A stretch of 64,000 bases of DNA, from contig NZ_CM002917.1 in the NCBI RefSeq assembly GCF_000154705.2, forward strand, positions 762,461 to 826,460, read 5' to 3'. Origin of the DNA: Hoeflea phototrophica DFL-43. Lineage in GTDB: Bacteria; Pseudomonadota; Alphaproteobacteria; Rhizobiales; Rhizobiaceae. Of the stretch, positions 28,454 through 37,903 are shown piece by piece. Below the pieces are notes generated by a model. That model had not been told where the DNA came from and did not search any database. It was given only the letters and a program-made list of their open reading frames with translations. The position numbers and the translations under genes were made by a program. The number at the start of each line of letters is the position of its first letter. The first letter of the stretch is position 1.

Positions 28454-29125
28454 TCAGTCCAGCCGGTAGCCGCGTCCGCGCACCGTGGTGATCATGTCCG
28501 GTGCGCCGGCGCTTTTGAGCTTGCTGCGCAGCCGCCGGACATAGACATCGATCACATTGGTCAGCGGGTCCTGGTCGGTGCCCCAGACCCGCTTGAGGAT
28601 CCGGGCCCGGGTGACCACCTTGCCCCGTTCCTCCATCAACAGTTCCAGAAGCCCATGTTCCAGCGACGTCAGCGCCACCGGAACCCCGTCGAATTCCGAC
28701 TGCACTGCCGCCGTGTCAAGTTGCAACAGCCCCGCGCTCAGGATGTGCGGCGGCTGTCTTGTGGCCGGAAGGCCGCGGGTCAGGACTTCCAGCCGTGCGG
28801 TCAATTCGTCAAAGGCAAACGGCTTGGAGAGATAGTCGTCAGCCCCCATCCGCAAGCCTTTGACCAGATCTGCGGTGGTCTCGAGAGCTGTTAGCATCAG
28901 GATTTTGGTGCTTACGCCCTCCGCCCTCAGCCGGCGGCAGATCTCGCGGCCGTCCATCCCCGGCAGCATAAGGTCGAGGATGATTGCATCGAACTGCTCA
29001 CGGCGCGCGGTCTCCAGTCCGGCGCGTCCATTGGCCTCCCACGTCAGGCTGTATCCTTCAGCGGAAAGGCCACGGAACAGGAACTGCCAGATCCGTTCAT
29101 CATCTTCGACCACCAGGAGTTTCAT
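28454..29125 (-). CDS. OmpR/PhoB-type response regulator
   Basis: A 223-residue regulator. The receiver domain has the acidic pair D8-D9, the phosphorylation site D51 in IILDLMLPG, T79 and K101 (LSKPF). The winged-helix output domain fills the last 95 residues and ends RGRGYRLD, typical of the OmpR group. Its start overlaps the stop of the upstream kinase gene in ATGA form (29122-29125), so the two are a cognate, co-translated pair. The target genes are unknown; the carbonic anhydrase gene just upstream of the kinase is one possibility by position. Confidence 0.93.
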   Translation of the reverse strand: MKLLVVEDDERIWQFLFRGLSAEGYSLTWEANGRAGLETARREQFDAIILDLMLPGMDGREICRRLRAEGVSTKILMLTALETTADLVKGLRMGADDYLSKPFAFDELTARLEVLTRGLPATRQPPHILSAGLLQLDTAAVQSEFDGVPVALTSLEHGLLELLMEERGKVVTRARILKRVWGTDQDPLTNVIDVYVRRLRSKLKSAGAPDMITTVRGRGYRLD

Positions 29126-30702
29126 GCAGCCGCCACGCCAAGCGGGAAGCGGGCGATAAACCGCGCGCCGCCGGTGGCAACGGATGCCACGCTGATGTGG
29201 CCGCCATGCGCCTGGGTGATGGACTTTGCGATCGCCAGTCCCAGTCCGGTTCCCGAGGCGCTGTGTTCGGTGCCGGTTGGGCGCTTGATGTAGCGGTCAA
29301 AAACACGCGCCTGGTCCTGATCGGGAATGCCCGGCCCGTCATCGCTGACCTCAAGCACACCCATGCCATCGTCGGCGTAGGTCGCGACGTGGATCCGGAC
29401 CGTGTCATGGCCGTGCTGCAGCGCGTTGGCGATCAGCAGCCGCACCAATTGCGAAATCCGCGCGCTGTCGCCCATGATCTGCAGCGGTTCGCGGCTCAGC
29501 TTCGGGCTGATCCGCGCCGCCGTCTTGCGCTTCAGGCTCTGCATCTGCTCGATACCGCGTTCGGTGGCCTGGCTGAGATCGATTGAATTGGAGCGGAACT
29601 CAAGCACGCCAGCCTGTTCCCGCGCGATAAGGAAGAGATCGCCGACCCGGTCGGTCAGTTCCTCTGACAGGGAGACGATCGTCTCGAGCGCGGCCTTCTG
29701 GGCCTCCTCCCGATTGTCGCGGGCTCGCAGCGCCACCTCCGCCTCACCGCGGATCGCTGTGACCGGGGTGCGCAGCTCATGGCCGATATCGGCAAAGAAC
29801 TGCCGCCGGAGCTCGTCGCTTTCACGCAGTTCCGCATTGACGCCCGAGAGCTCCGCAGTGCGTTCGCTGACACGCGACTCAAGCTCGTCCCGGGCCTTTT
29901 CCAGGGCCCGCTGCTTGAGCTGGATCTGTTCCGCCATGCCAGTGAATTGCCTGGCGAGGTCGGAGAGCTCGTCGCGGCCGGGAAGATTGATCACATGGTT
30001 GAGCTCATTGTTGCCATAAGCCTTAGCCCCGGTCGCCAGCGCGCCGAGCCCGAGACGGAAGCGCTGCAGGAGCGTTAACAGGATCGCCCCCGACAATGCC
30101 ACCGTTACCGCAACCGTGCCCCAGGCGAACAATTGCAGTCTGATCTGCAGCCTTTCGCTATCGGCGCGTGACCTGGCGAGGTCATCGCGTTCCTCTGCGA
30201 TCGCCTCGTCGATCAGCAGCCCGATGCGGCTGTCGACCTGGCCTTCCAGCACCGCCACCGCCTGTGCCCGCCCGCGCTCGACATCGCCGTTCATGATCAT
30301 TCCCGAGGCCTGGTCGATATCCTTGAGTGCGGTGTTGACCTCGCGTTCCAGAAGCGCCAGCCGGTCGAGCACTTCCTGGTTCTTGCCGCCTCCCCGGAAG
30401 GCGATCTCCGCGCGCGATGTGGTTTCGATCTGGGTGAGTGTCGCGCGGATGTCGCCCGCCGCCGCATCGAAATCGAAGGTGAAACCGTCCGGCCCTGACA
30501 AGAGGTCGCGCCGGGCCAGCTTGAAGGTCCGGAACACGGCGCCGTAGAGCTGGAAATAGCCTGACAGATTGTCATGGGCGAGATTGGCCCGGACATTGTT
30601 CGATGCGCTCTGCCAGGTCGACACCATCAGGACCGCAGCGCATCCGATCGCCACCGCGACGAGAGCCAGAAATGCGGTGATGACCTTGGTCCGAAAAAGC
30701 AT
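29122..30702 (-). CDS. Membrane sensor histidine kinase
   Basis: A 526-residue kinase. I start it at MLFRTKVITAFLALVAVAIG (30702), which puts the first membrane helix at the N-terminus; an ATG 39 bases earlier adds nothing helix-like. A periplasmic helical domain (residues about 35-195) is bounded by a second helix (WGTVAVTVALSGAILL), followed by HAMP, a coiled linker (QIQLKQRALEKARDELESRV), the dimerisation domain with phospho-accepting H308 in FADIGHELRTPVTAI, and the ATPase domain with DDGPGIPD and GTGLGLAIAKSI. It is paired with the response regulator that overlaps its end. The stimulus is unknown. Confidence 0.92.
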   Translation of the reverse strand: MLFRTKVITAFLALVAVAIGCAAVLMVSTWQSASNNVRANLAHDNLSGYFQLYGAVFRTFKLARRDLLSGPDGFTFDFDAAAGDIRATLTQIETTSRAEIAFRGGGKNQEVLDRLALLEREVNTALKDIDQASGMIMNGDVERGRAQAVAVLEGQVDSRIGLLIDEAIAEERDDLARSRADSERLQIRLQLFAWGTVAVTVALSGAILLTLLQRFRLGLGALATGAKAYGNNELNHVINLPGRDELSDLARQFTGMAEQIQLKQRALEKARDELESRVSERTAELSGVNAELRESDELRRQFFADIGHELRTPVTAIRGEAEVALRARDNREEAQKAALETIVSLSEELTDRVGDLFLIAREQAGVLEFRSNSIDLSQATERGIEQMQSLKRKTAARISPKLSREPLQIMGDSARISQLVRLLIANALQHGHDTVRIHVATYADDGMGVLEVSDDGPGIPDQDQARVFDRYIKRPTGTEHSASGTGLGLAIAKSITQAHGGHISVASVATGGARFIARFPLGVAAA

Positions 30703-30783
30703 GACGTAGTTAAAAATACTTCCGGCCCCGTTTGCAATCAAAACCTCTGCCGGAACGGATGGGTCAAAGCAATGGAGCGCAGC

Positions 30784-30819
30784 AAAAAACTCCCCCCAAT
30801 CCTTCAGGATCGGGGGGAG
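30784..30819 (-). terminator. Intrinsic terminator of the carbonic anhydrase gene
   Basis: Reading the minus strand: CTCCCCCC, an ATCC/GGAT inner stem, then GGGGGGAG followed by TTTTTT. It lies 15 bases after the carbonic anhydrase stop and separates that gene from the downstream kinase gene. Confidence 0.85.
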
Positions 30820-30833
30820 ACACCCGAATCTTG

Positions 30834-31703
30834 CTAGTTGATCGGAGACAGCAGGTCCGGATTGAGCACCAGGTTGCGCACGCCGTGCGCGCCCTTTTCC
30901 TCAAACACGTTGTTTTCGAACCATGCGCCGACGCTGGCGATGTTGACCTTCGAGACCTTCGGCGGCACGCTCCAGGTCACCTGCAGCGGCGAGCCCTTCT
31001 CGTTGTAGCTCGGGCCGGTGGTCGAGCCGTCATATTCAACCGGATCGCCGCTGGTGGTCGGCATGTTGATGGCCTGATGGAAGCCGTTGACCACCTCGTG
31101 GCGGGCAAGCTCGACAAAATCCAGGGCGTTGGGGTCATTGACCAGCACGAAGACCTGGGTTTCCACCCGCAGCTGCGGATTGATGATCGCGTCGCTCAGG
31201 CAGGCGCCGAGCGTTGGCCCGGGTGTCACCTGAGCGGTGGTGTGGACATAATGCACCTCGATCGTGTCGCCCGGCTCCAGCCCGCCATAACCGACATCGC
31301 CGATCAGTGCGTCGATCGGGGCCAGTTCAGCCTCGGTCAGCTCGCCGGAATACGCAAAGCCGGTCCCATAGCCCTTGCCATTGCCATTGCCGACATAGCG
31401 GGTGAACTCGCCGCCCCTGTGCTCGGCGCCGGCGTGAAAGTGGATGTTGCAGAGGTTCATTTCCGAAAATGCCGGAGCCGAGGCAAAGGAGCGCTGGTTG
31501 TTGCCGCTGGTCTGTTCCAGGTCGCGCGGCGCCTGCGGACCGAATCCGAAGCCCTTGGTGTTTTCCGCAAGTGCTGCGCGCTGGGTCTCGATCACCGAGT
31601 CCGCAACCTCGCCGGCGCCCGGATCCGCAGCAAATGAAGCGGCCGACAGCGACACGGCCGCAACGGTCGACAATCCCATGATTTTAAACAGTTTCGATCT
31701 CAT
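30834..31703 (-). CDS. Delta-class carbonic anhydrase (secreted)
   Basis: A 289-residue exported protein. The ATG at 31703 follows AGAGGA, and the signal peptide runs to about residue 25 (MGLSTVAAVSLSAASFA, cleavage before ADPG). The block MNLCNIHFHAGAEHRGGEF carries the cysteine and the two histidines that bind zinc in delta-class (marine diatom type) carbonic anhydrases. A further conserved block is DTIEVHYVHTTAQV, and a late cysteine sits in LGACLSDA. The enzyme interconverts CO2 and bicarbonate, here in the periplasm. It is a single gene with its own terminator, upstream of a two-component pair on the same strand. Bacterial members are little studied. Confidence 0.8.
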   Translation of the reverse strand: MRSKLFKIMGLSTVAAVSLSAASFAADPGAGEVADSVIETQRAALAENTKGFGFGPQAPRDLEQTSGNNQRSFASAPAFSEMNLCNIHFHAGAEHRGGEFTRYVGNGNGKGYGTGFAYSGELTEAELAPIDALIGDVGYGGLEPGDTIEVHYVHTTAQVTPGPTLGACLSDAIINPQLRVETQVFVLVNDPNALDFVELARHEVVNGFHQAINMPTTSGDPVEYDGSTTGPSYNEKGSPLQVTWSVPPKVSKVNIASVGAWFENNVFEEKGAHGVRNLVLNPDLLSPIN

Positions 31704-31870
31704 TTCGCGTCCTCTGATTGCAGTCTCGCCTCAAACTAAGGCTGCAATACTGCTCTTCCAACCCCGTTAACGGCATGTTCATCCTCTGTTAATCTGCCGT
31801 TCATCTTGCCTTGGACTTTGGTGGTGCAGGCGGGCGGCGGGACAACCGGACTGGTACGGCTTCGCGCGAA

Positions 31871-31953
31871 GCCCCCTCTCCCTTGGTGGGAGAGGAAGAA
31901 AAATCATGATCTTGGTGCGTAGCGCTAAGTCATAGATTTTTCAGGTGAGGGGG
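31871..31953 (+). repeat. Palindromic intergenic element, copy 1
   Basis: About 83 bases. It begins with a perfect 8-bp hairpin (CCTCTCCC-TTGGT-GGGAGAGG), continues through a GAAAAATC / GATTTTTC outer stem around a CTTGGTGCGTAGCGCTAAGT core, and ends GTGAGGGGG. It is in the same orientation as copy 3 and inverted relative to copy 2, 19 bases away. It resembles rhizobial intergenic mosaic (RIME-type) elements; the family name is not certain. Confidence 0.7.
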
Positions 31954-31972
31954 TATTCCTGTCCCCGAACTC

Positions 31973-32053
31973 CACCCCCTCTCTTGGAATTTCTAGCACT
32001 TAGCTGGCGCTAAGCTGCTGAAATTCGCATTCTCCCCCACCGAGTGGGAGAAG
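31973..32053 (-). repeat. Palindromic intergenic element, copy 2 (inverted)
   Basis: On the minus strand it runs CCTTCTCCCACTCGGTGGGG, then GAATTTCAGCAGCTTAGCGC, then GCTAAGTGCTAGAAATTC, and ends AGAGAGGGGGTG. It lines up with copy 3 along its length and forms a head-to-head pair with copy 1. Confidence 0.7.
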
Positions 32054-32147
32054 GTGCGCGCCACGCCACAGCACTCCCCGGCGGCAAGTATGCGGCAAGA
32101 CGGGCGGCGTGATCGGCTGATGTGCATGCAGGTTGCGGCCGGGTTGA

Positions 32148-32224
32148 TCTCTCCCCTTGTGGGAGAGAAAGCGATTTCAGCATCTTGGCTTTAGCCAAGT
32201 GCTAGAAATCGCAAGTGAGGGGAA
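32148..32224 (+). repeat. Palindromic intergenic element, copy 3
   Basis: Begins TCTCTCCCC-TTGT-GGGAGAGA. The inner hairpin is GCGATTTCAGCATCTTGGCT with its partner AGCCAAGTGCTAGAAATCGC, so the arms GCGATTTC/GAAATCGC and CTTGGCT/AGCCAAG are both perfect. It ends GTGAGGGGAA. Confidence 0.75.
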
Positions 32225-32242
32225 ATTTCCGGGCACTGCGCT

Positions 32243-32324
32243 CACCCCCTCTCTTGCAAAATCTATAACTTAGCTGAAGCTAAGGTCATGATTTTGCATT
32301 CTCCCCCACCAGGGGGGAGAAGGA
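32243..32324 (-). repeat. Palindromic intergenic element, copy 4 (inverted)
   Basis: Minus-strand orientation, 18 bases from copy 3. It carries the same CACCCCCTCTCTTG edge as copy 2, an AAATCTATAACTTAGCTGAA core, and the CTCCCCC-ACCA-GGGGGGAG terminal hairpin. Confidence 0.7.
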
Positions 32325-33083
32325 CAGCCCACAAGAATCTCCCCATTTCATCCCCACCCTTAACCACCGTGCCATACTCACCCCACTCCCGCTGCCGGAT
32401 GGTTCGAAAACGTCTCGGGCCAGGCGGGAGGAAGGCCTCCGGGGTTTTGCCGTAACGTGCGGCGAAACGAAGGAGGAGGCCAGGCAACGGCATTGCTCAG
32501 CTGGCAGGTCACGCGGTCCTTTCGGGCGCACGGCCTGACCCAGCCACCGGAGAAACCCCCGGCCCCTGTGCCGGTCCGCGCCGGCCGGCAGCCAGGCGGG
32601 GGGTGGAAACGGGCCTGTGGCGGGCCGTCTTTCGGGTGCGGGGTTGGCGTCGCATCGCTTCCGAGCGGTGCAGCGCCGGCGCCCCCGCACCGGCAACGAA
32701 AGGCCAAGCCCGTGTCGGAGAATGCCGCCCGCCCTTGAGCCGCTGCCCGTGTCCGGGCTGGCGGCAAGGGGACAGCCGGGCCTGTCGGATGTGGACACCA
32801 TCCGGCGGACATCGGGCCGCGCAGGGTTTGCGCCACCCCGTGCATGTCATTGCGAAAGCAGCGGCATGCACACCACACACACTTTCCAGACGGCGCACGC
32901 CCCGCGCGGCCCTCCGGATCTCAACCCCCATCACACCCCGGCGGGATCCCCGCGCGGGAGGATTTGGCATGTCCGGCGGCTGCGGCGCGCAATCGGCGAC
33001 ACAGGCAAGGCGACCGCCCAGCTGCGGCCTGCAAAACCCCGCCCCGCAAAAAAACCCGCCCCATAAGAAATAACCCGTCCCGC

Positions 33084-33112
33084 AAAAACCCGCCAGGGCA
33101 AACCATGGCGGG
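33084..33112 (-). terminator. Intrinsic terminator after the 81-residue gene
   Basis: Minus strand: CCCGCCA, a ten-base loop, TGGCGGG, then TTTTT. It lies 42 bases beyond the stop of the gene at 33154 and would end the aceA-linked transcript. Confidence 0.75.
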
Positions 33113-33153
33113 CTTCGTCAGCTCCAGGGCAGAGCCATTCATGCGGGCCGGTG

Positions 33154-33399
33154 TTATCCCCGTCCCTGGGTCACAATCACAGGGATCAGCAGATCACCCC
33201 AGTTGCCCTCGCCGCCATGGTGGCGGGCCGACCGCACCAGCTCCACCGAGACGCCGGCATCAACTGCCTTCATGACGGAATGGTTGAGGCGGTGCAGGTC
33301 GTTGGCCAGCATGCGGATCGCTGCCTGCTGGTCTGCATCCATTGCGGAAGACTGCTCTTCCGCGCGTTCCTTGACTCGGGTCTGGGGTGCCATTTGCAT
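33154..33399 (-). CDS. Small conserved-looking protein downstream of aceA
   Basis: An 81-residue soluble protein. The ATG at 33399 follows TTAGAGGAGAA, a strong ribosome-binding site. The central part is helical (AMDADQQAAIRMLANDLHRLNHSVMKAVDAGVSVELVR in overlapping helices), followed by HHGGEGNWGDLLIPVIV. I do not recognise a named family. It lies 95 bases after isocitrate lyase on the same strand and has its own terminator, so it may be co-transcribed with aceA. No function can be proposed. Confidence 0.7.
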   Translation of the reverse strand: MQMAPQTRVKERAEEQSSAMDADQQAAIRMLANDLHRLNHSVMKAVDAGVSVELVRSARHHGGEGNWGDLLIPVIVTQGRG

Positions 33400-33494
33400 T
33401 TCTCCTCTAACGGGGTTTGTGATCGGTGGTCTCGGTTTTGTCTTGGGGTCCCCACCCGCCCGGTCAGTGCCAGGCGGGGGAGGGGTGGTGTTGA

Positions 33495-34784
<1,290 letters not shown>

Positions 34785-35065
34785 GATCTCTCTCCGATCT
34801 GCAATCTGTCTCTATCTGGCGGTCAAGCTTGGGAACGTCTTGACCACCTTTGATGTGACGAGATTTACATTGCGTCGCACACATAGCCGAGAAAAATCCG
34901 CATTTTCAGGCGCAAATTGAAGTCACGCTGTCTTGTCTTTGACTGATTGTCTCTGTAAATTTGTCACAATTGTAAAAACGAAGACGCTGCGAACTGCGGG
35001 AAAAGTCTGTAAAGATCTGTCAAGGTGCAGCTGATGATCGACGTGGCTGATGAAAGAGCTGGCTG
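34785..35065. promoter_or_regulatory. aceA/regulator divergent control region with three TGTAAA repeats
   Basis: A 281-base gap between divergent aceA and its presumed regulator. TGTAAA occurs at 34954, 34971 and 35008 on one strand, the first two 17 bases apart around TTTGTCACAATTGT, which includes the palindrome ACAATTGT (34966-34973). These are candidate sites for the adjacent XRE regulator. Confidence 0.45.
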
Positions 35066-36502
35066 ATGGCTGACCAGAAGATCTTCGCCGGTCCCCGGAT
35101 CCGCCGCATCCGCAACGCCAAGGGTCTCACCCAGACGGCGATGGCGGAAGCGCTCGGCATTTCGCCCTCCTATCTCAATCTGATCGAGCGCAATCAGCGC
35201 CCGCTCACCGTGCAGCTGATCCTCAAGCTCTCTTCTGTCTACAAGGTCGATGTCGAGGAGCTGCAGGGCGAGGCCGGTGGTGCGCTGGCAAGCCTCAAGG
35301 AGGTCTTCGCCGATCCGCTGCTCGCCGGTGAACTGCCGGGCGATCAGGAGGTGGTCGAGATCGCCGAGGCAGCACCAAATGCAGGGGCTGCGATCATCAA
35401 GCTGCATCGCGCCTACCGCGAGCAGGCCGAACGCCTGTCCGATCTCTCCGCTATGCTGGCCCGTGATGGCCAGGCCCCGTCGCTCTCGGGTACCCGGCTG
35501 CCGATGGACGAGGTCCGTGAAGTGCTGGAGAACACGCCAAACCATCACCCGGCACTTGAAGAGGAAGCCGAAGCCTTTCACACGCTGCTCAAGCCCGGCG
35601 ATGATCTGATGGGCGCGCTCAAGGCCTGGCTGAAAGCCGAGCATGGTGTCGTGGTCCGCTCCCTGCCGGTCGCCACCATGCCCAACTGGCGCCGCCGCTA
35701 TGACCGTCATTCGCACCGTCTGTTCCTCTCCGAGCGGCTGTCGCCGTTTGATCAGCTGCGCGAGGTCGCCATGGAGGCGGCGCTGATCCGCATGAATGTT
35801 GCCATTGCCGCGGGTGTCGCAGCGCTCAAATTGTCGAGTGACGAGGCACGCCGCATCGCCAAATTCGAGCTTGCCCGCTACGCAGCCCACGCGCTGATGA
35901 TGCCTTATCAGGCGTTTCACGCCGCAGCCCAGCGCGCGCGCTACGATATTGATGTGCTCAAATCCCGGTTCGGCGTCTCCTTCGAGCAGGCCGCCAACCG
36001 CGTCACCACGCTGTGCCGTGCCAATCTCCAGGGCGTGCCGTTCTTCATGCTCGAGGTCGATGTCGCCGGCCACCGCTTCCGCCGCGCCGGCGCGCAGGGC
36101 TTCCCGCAGCAGCGCTTTGGCGGCAATTGCCCCAAGCTCTCGGTTCATGCCGCCTTCTCCCAGCCCGCACAGGTTCTGGTGGAAGCCGTGGAAATGCCCG
36201 GAGGTGCCGAATTCATCACCATTTCCCGCACGCTGGAGGGGCCGCAGGGCTCATTCTCCGAACGCCCGCGCCGCACCGCAATCCTGCTGGGCTGTGACAT
36301 CGGTTTTCGCGATGAGATCGTCTATGGCGAGGCGCTGCCGGTCACCGGAGGCAAGACCCCGCAACCGGTTTCCATACCGGTTGGGCCGTCCTGCCGCCTT
36401 TGCGAGCGCTCGGGCTGCCTGGCGCGCGCCGAACCTCCGATCACCCGCCCGCTGGGGCTCGACGAGATGGTCACCGGTCTGTCCGCATTCGATTTCCAGT
36501 AG
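35066..36502 (+). CDS. XRE/ScfR-type regulator of acetyl/propionyl-CoA genes (RamB-like)
   Basis: A 478-residue transcription factor. It has an N-terminal helix-turn-helix (RIRNAKGLTQTAMAEALGISPSYLNLIERNQRPL, about residues 12-45), a middle IrrE-N-like domain without an obvious HExxH metal motif, and a C-terminal ScfR/DUF2083 domain with cysteines in LLGCDIGF and PSCRLCERSGCLARAEPPI. Regulators of this build (RamB, PrpR/MccR, ScfR) sense short-chain acyl-CoA status and control glyoxylate or methylcitrate genes. Its position divergent from aceA fits that role well. Whether it activates or represses cannot be read from sequence. Confidence 0.85.
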   Translation: MADQKIFAGPRIRRIRNAKGLTQTAMAEALGISPSYLNLIERNQRPLTVQLILKLSSVYKVDVEELQGEAGGALASLKEVFADPLLAGELPGDQEVVEIAEAAPNAGAAIIKLHRAYREQAERLSDLSAMLARDGQAPSLSGTRLPMDEVREVLENTPNHHPALEEEAEAFHTLLKPGDDLMGALKAWLKAEHGVVVRSLPVATMPNWRRRYDRHSHRLFLSERLSPFDQLREVAMEAALIRMNVAIAAGVAALKLSSDEARRIAKFELARYAAHALMMPYQAFHAAAQRARYDIDVLKSRFGVSFEQAANRVTTLCRANLQGVPFFMLEVDVAGHRFRRAGAQGFPQQRFGGNCPKLSVHAAFSQPAQVLVEAVEMPGGAEFITISRTLEGPQGSFSERPRRTAILLGCDIGFRDEIVYGEALPVTGGKTPQPVSIPVGPSCRLCERSGCLARAEPPITRPLGLDEMVTGLSAFDFQ

Positions 36503-36745
36503 GTGCCCGGCTCTCGCTGCGGACCGGGCTGGTTGCGCTGCAACACAATTGCGGTTGTTCGTACGATCCCCTCTTGTGAGTCTGACATTTCCTTCATAGG
36601 GTTGGAAGTCCGCAGGCCACCGGCAGCTTTGGCGCTGGCCCGGATCCATGCAGGATGCAGGCTGCGGGGCCGGGTCTTTCGACAAGGTCCCGACCACCCG
36701 AGGGCCCGTCCGGCGAAGGGAACAAATATAATGAGAGGAACAGGA

Positions 36746-37843
36746 ATGACCCTGAAAACCCGCCTATTTACAGTCGCCGCCATGCTTGCAGCATCGACTG
36801 TGCTCGCCACCGCCCAGGAACGCGTCGTCAACGTTTTCAACTGGTCCGATTACATCGACGAAGAGATCCTGACCGAATTCACCGCGGAGACCGGCATCAA
36901 GGTCGTCTACGACGTGTTTGATTCCAACGAGGTGCTCGAAACCAAGTTGCTCGCAGGCTCCACAGGCTACGACATCGTCGTGCCGACAGGAACCTTCCTG
37001 GCCAACCAGATCAAGGCCGGTGTGTTCCAGAAGCTCGACAAGTCGCAACTGCCCAATCTTGCCAACATGGACCCGGCGATTTCCGCCCGTCTGGAAAAAT
37101 ATGATCCGGGCAATGAATACGCCATCAACTACATGTGGGGCACCACCGGTCTCGGCATCAATGTCGACATGATCAAGGAACGCCTGGGCGCCGATCAGCC
37201 GCTCAACACCTGGGATCTGGTATTCAACAAGGACATGTCGGACAAGCTTGCCGATTGCGGCATCTTCATGCTCGACGCGCCGACCGAAATGTTCCCGGCC
37301 GCGCTCAACTATATGGGCATGGATCCGGACCTGAAGGATCAGGAATCGATTGACAAGGCCAAGGAACAGCTGCTTAGCGTTCGTCCGAATGTGCGCAAGT
37401 ACCACTCTTCGGAATACATCAACGCGCTTGCCAATGGCGACATCTGTCTGGCTGTCGGCTGGTCGGGTGACATCCTGCAGGCGCGTGACCGCGCGGCGGA
37501 AGCCGATGCCGGTGTGACAGTGGCCTACGAGATCCCCAAGGAAGGCGCACTGATGTGGTTCGACAACATGGCGATCCCCTCGGATGCCAAGAATGTCGCC
37601 GAGGCGCATGAGTTCCTCAACTACATCATGAAGCCGGAAGTCATGGCCAAGGCATCGAACTATGTCTACTACGCCAATGGCAATCTGGCCTCCAAGCCAT
37701 TCCTCAACGAGGATGTGATCGGCGATACCGCCATCTACCCCGATGACGAGACGATTGGACGGCTCTACACCGTGTCTCCGGACAATGCGCGCGAGAAGCG
37801 GATTCTCAACCGCGCCTGGACCGAGGTCAAATCCGGCCAGTGA
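36746..37843 (+). CDS. potF: Putrescine/spermidine ABC transporter, periplasmic binding protein
   Basis: A 365-residue solute-binding protein. I start it at ATG 36746 (MTLKTRLFTVAAMLAASTVLATAQE, a signal peptide cleaved after ATA), with GAGG eight bases upstream; the ATG at 36731 is an alternative. The mature protein opens RVVNVFNWSDYIDEEILTEF, the hallmark of the PotD/PotF group, where the WSDY region contacts the polyamine. It delivers substrate to PotH/PotI. A strong terminator follows directly, so the binding protein should be made in excess over the membrane parts. Confidence 0.92.
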   Translation: MTLKTRLFTVAAMLAASTVLATAQERVVNVFNWSDYIDEEILTEFTAETGIKVVYDVFDSNEVLETKLLAGSTGYDIVVPTGTFLANQIKAGVFQKLDKSQLPNLANMDPAISARLEKYDPGNEYAINYMWGTTGLGINVDMIKERLGADQPLNTWDLVFNKDMSDKLADCGIFMLDAPTEMFPAALNYMGMDPDLKDQESIDKAKEQLLSVRPNVRKYHSSEYINALANGDICLAVGWSGDILQARDRAAEADAGVTVAYEIPKEGALMWFDNMAIPSDAKNVAEAHEFLNYIMKPEVMAKASNYVYYANGNLASKPFLNEDVIGDTAIYPDDETIGRLYTVSPDNAREKRILNRAWTEVKSGQ

Positions 37844-37852
37844 GTGATCGAA

Positions 37853-37879
37853 CCCCGGCGTCCAGGCGCCGGGGTTTTT
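37853..37879 (+). terminator. Internal terminator between potF and potG
   Basis: CCCCGGCG-TCCAGG-CGCCGGGG followed by TTTTT. It is an 8-bp perfect G+C stem ten bases after the potF stop, inside the transporter operon, and probably attenuates the downstream genes. Confidence 0.88.
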
Positions 37880-37903
37880 CGTTTTCGATCGGTGGGGACC
37901 TCA

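Larger units (their letters stand above)
31704..33153. other. Long intergenic region with palindromic elements and G+C-rich DNA
   Basis: About 1450 bases without a convincing gene. The first part (31871-32324) holds four copies of a nested palindrome. The second part (about 32400-33080) is very G+C-rich, so long open frames appear on several strands at once, but none has a ribosome-binding site or a recognisable domain. Confidence 0.6.

Noticed and set aside
31871..32324. CRISPR-like array
   Set aside because: The copies alternate in orientation and lack equal-length unique spacers, so this is a palindromic element family and not a CRISPR array.
32286..33073. Several overlapping long open frames on both strands in the G+C-rich gap
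   Set aside because: Composition is dominated by Pro, Arg, Ala and Gly, there are no ribosome-binding sites, and frames coexist on several strands, a sign of stop-codon scarcity rather than genes.
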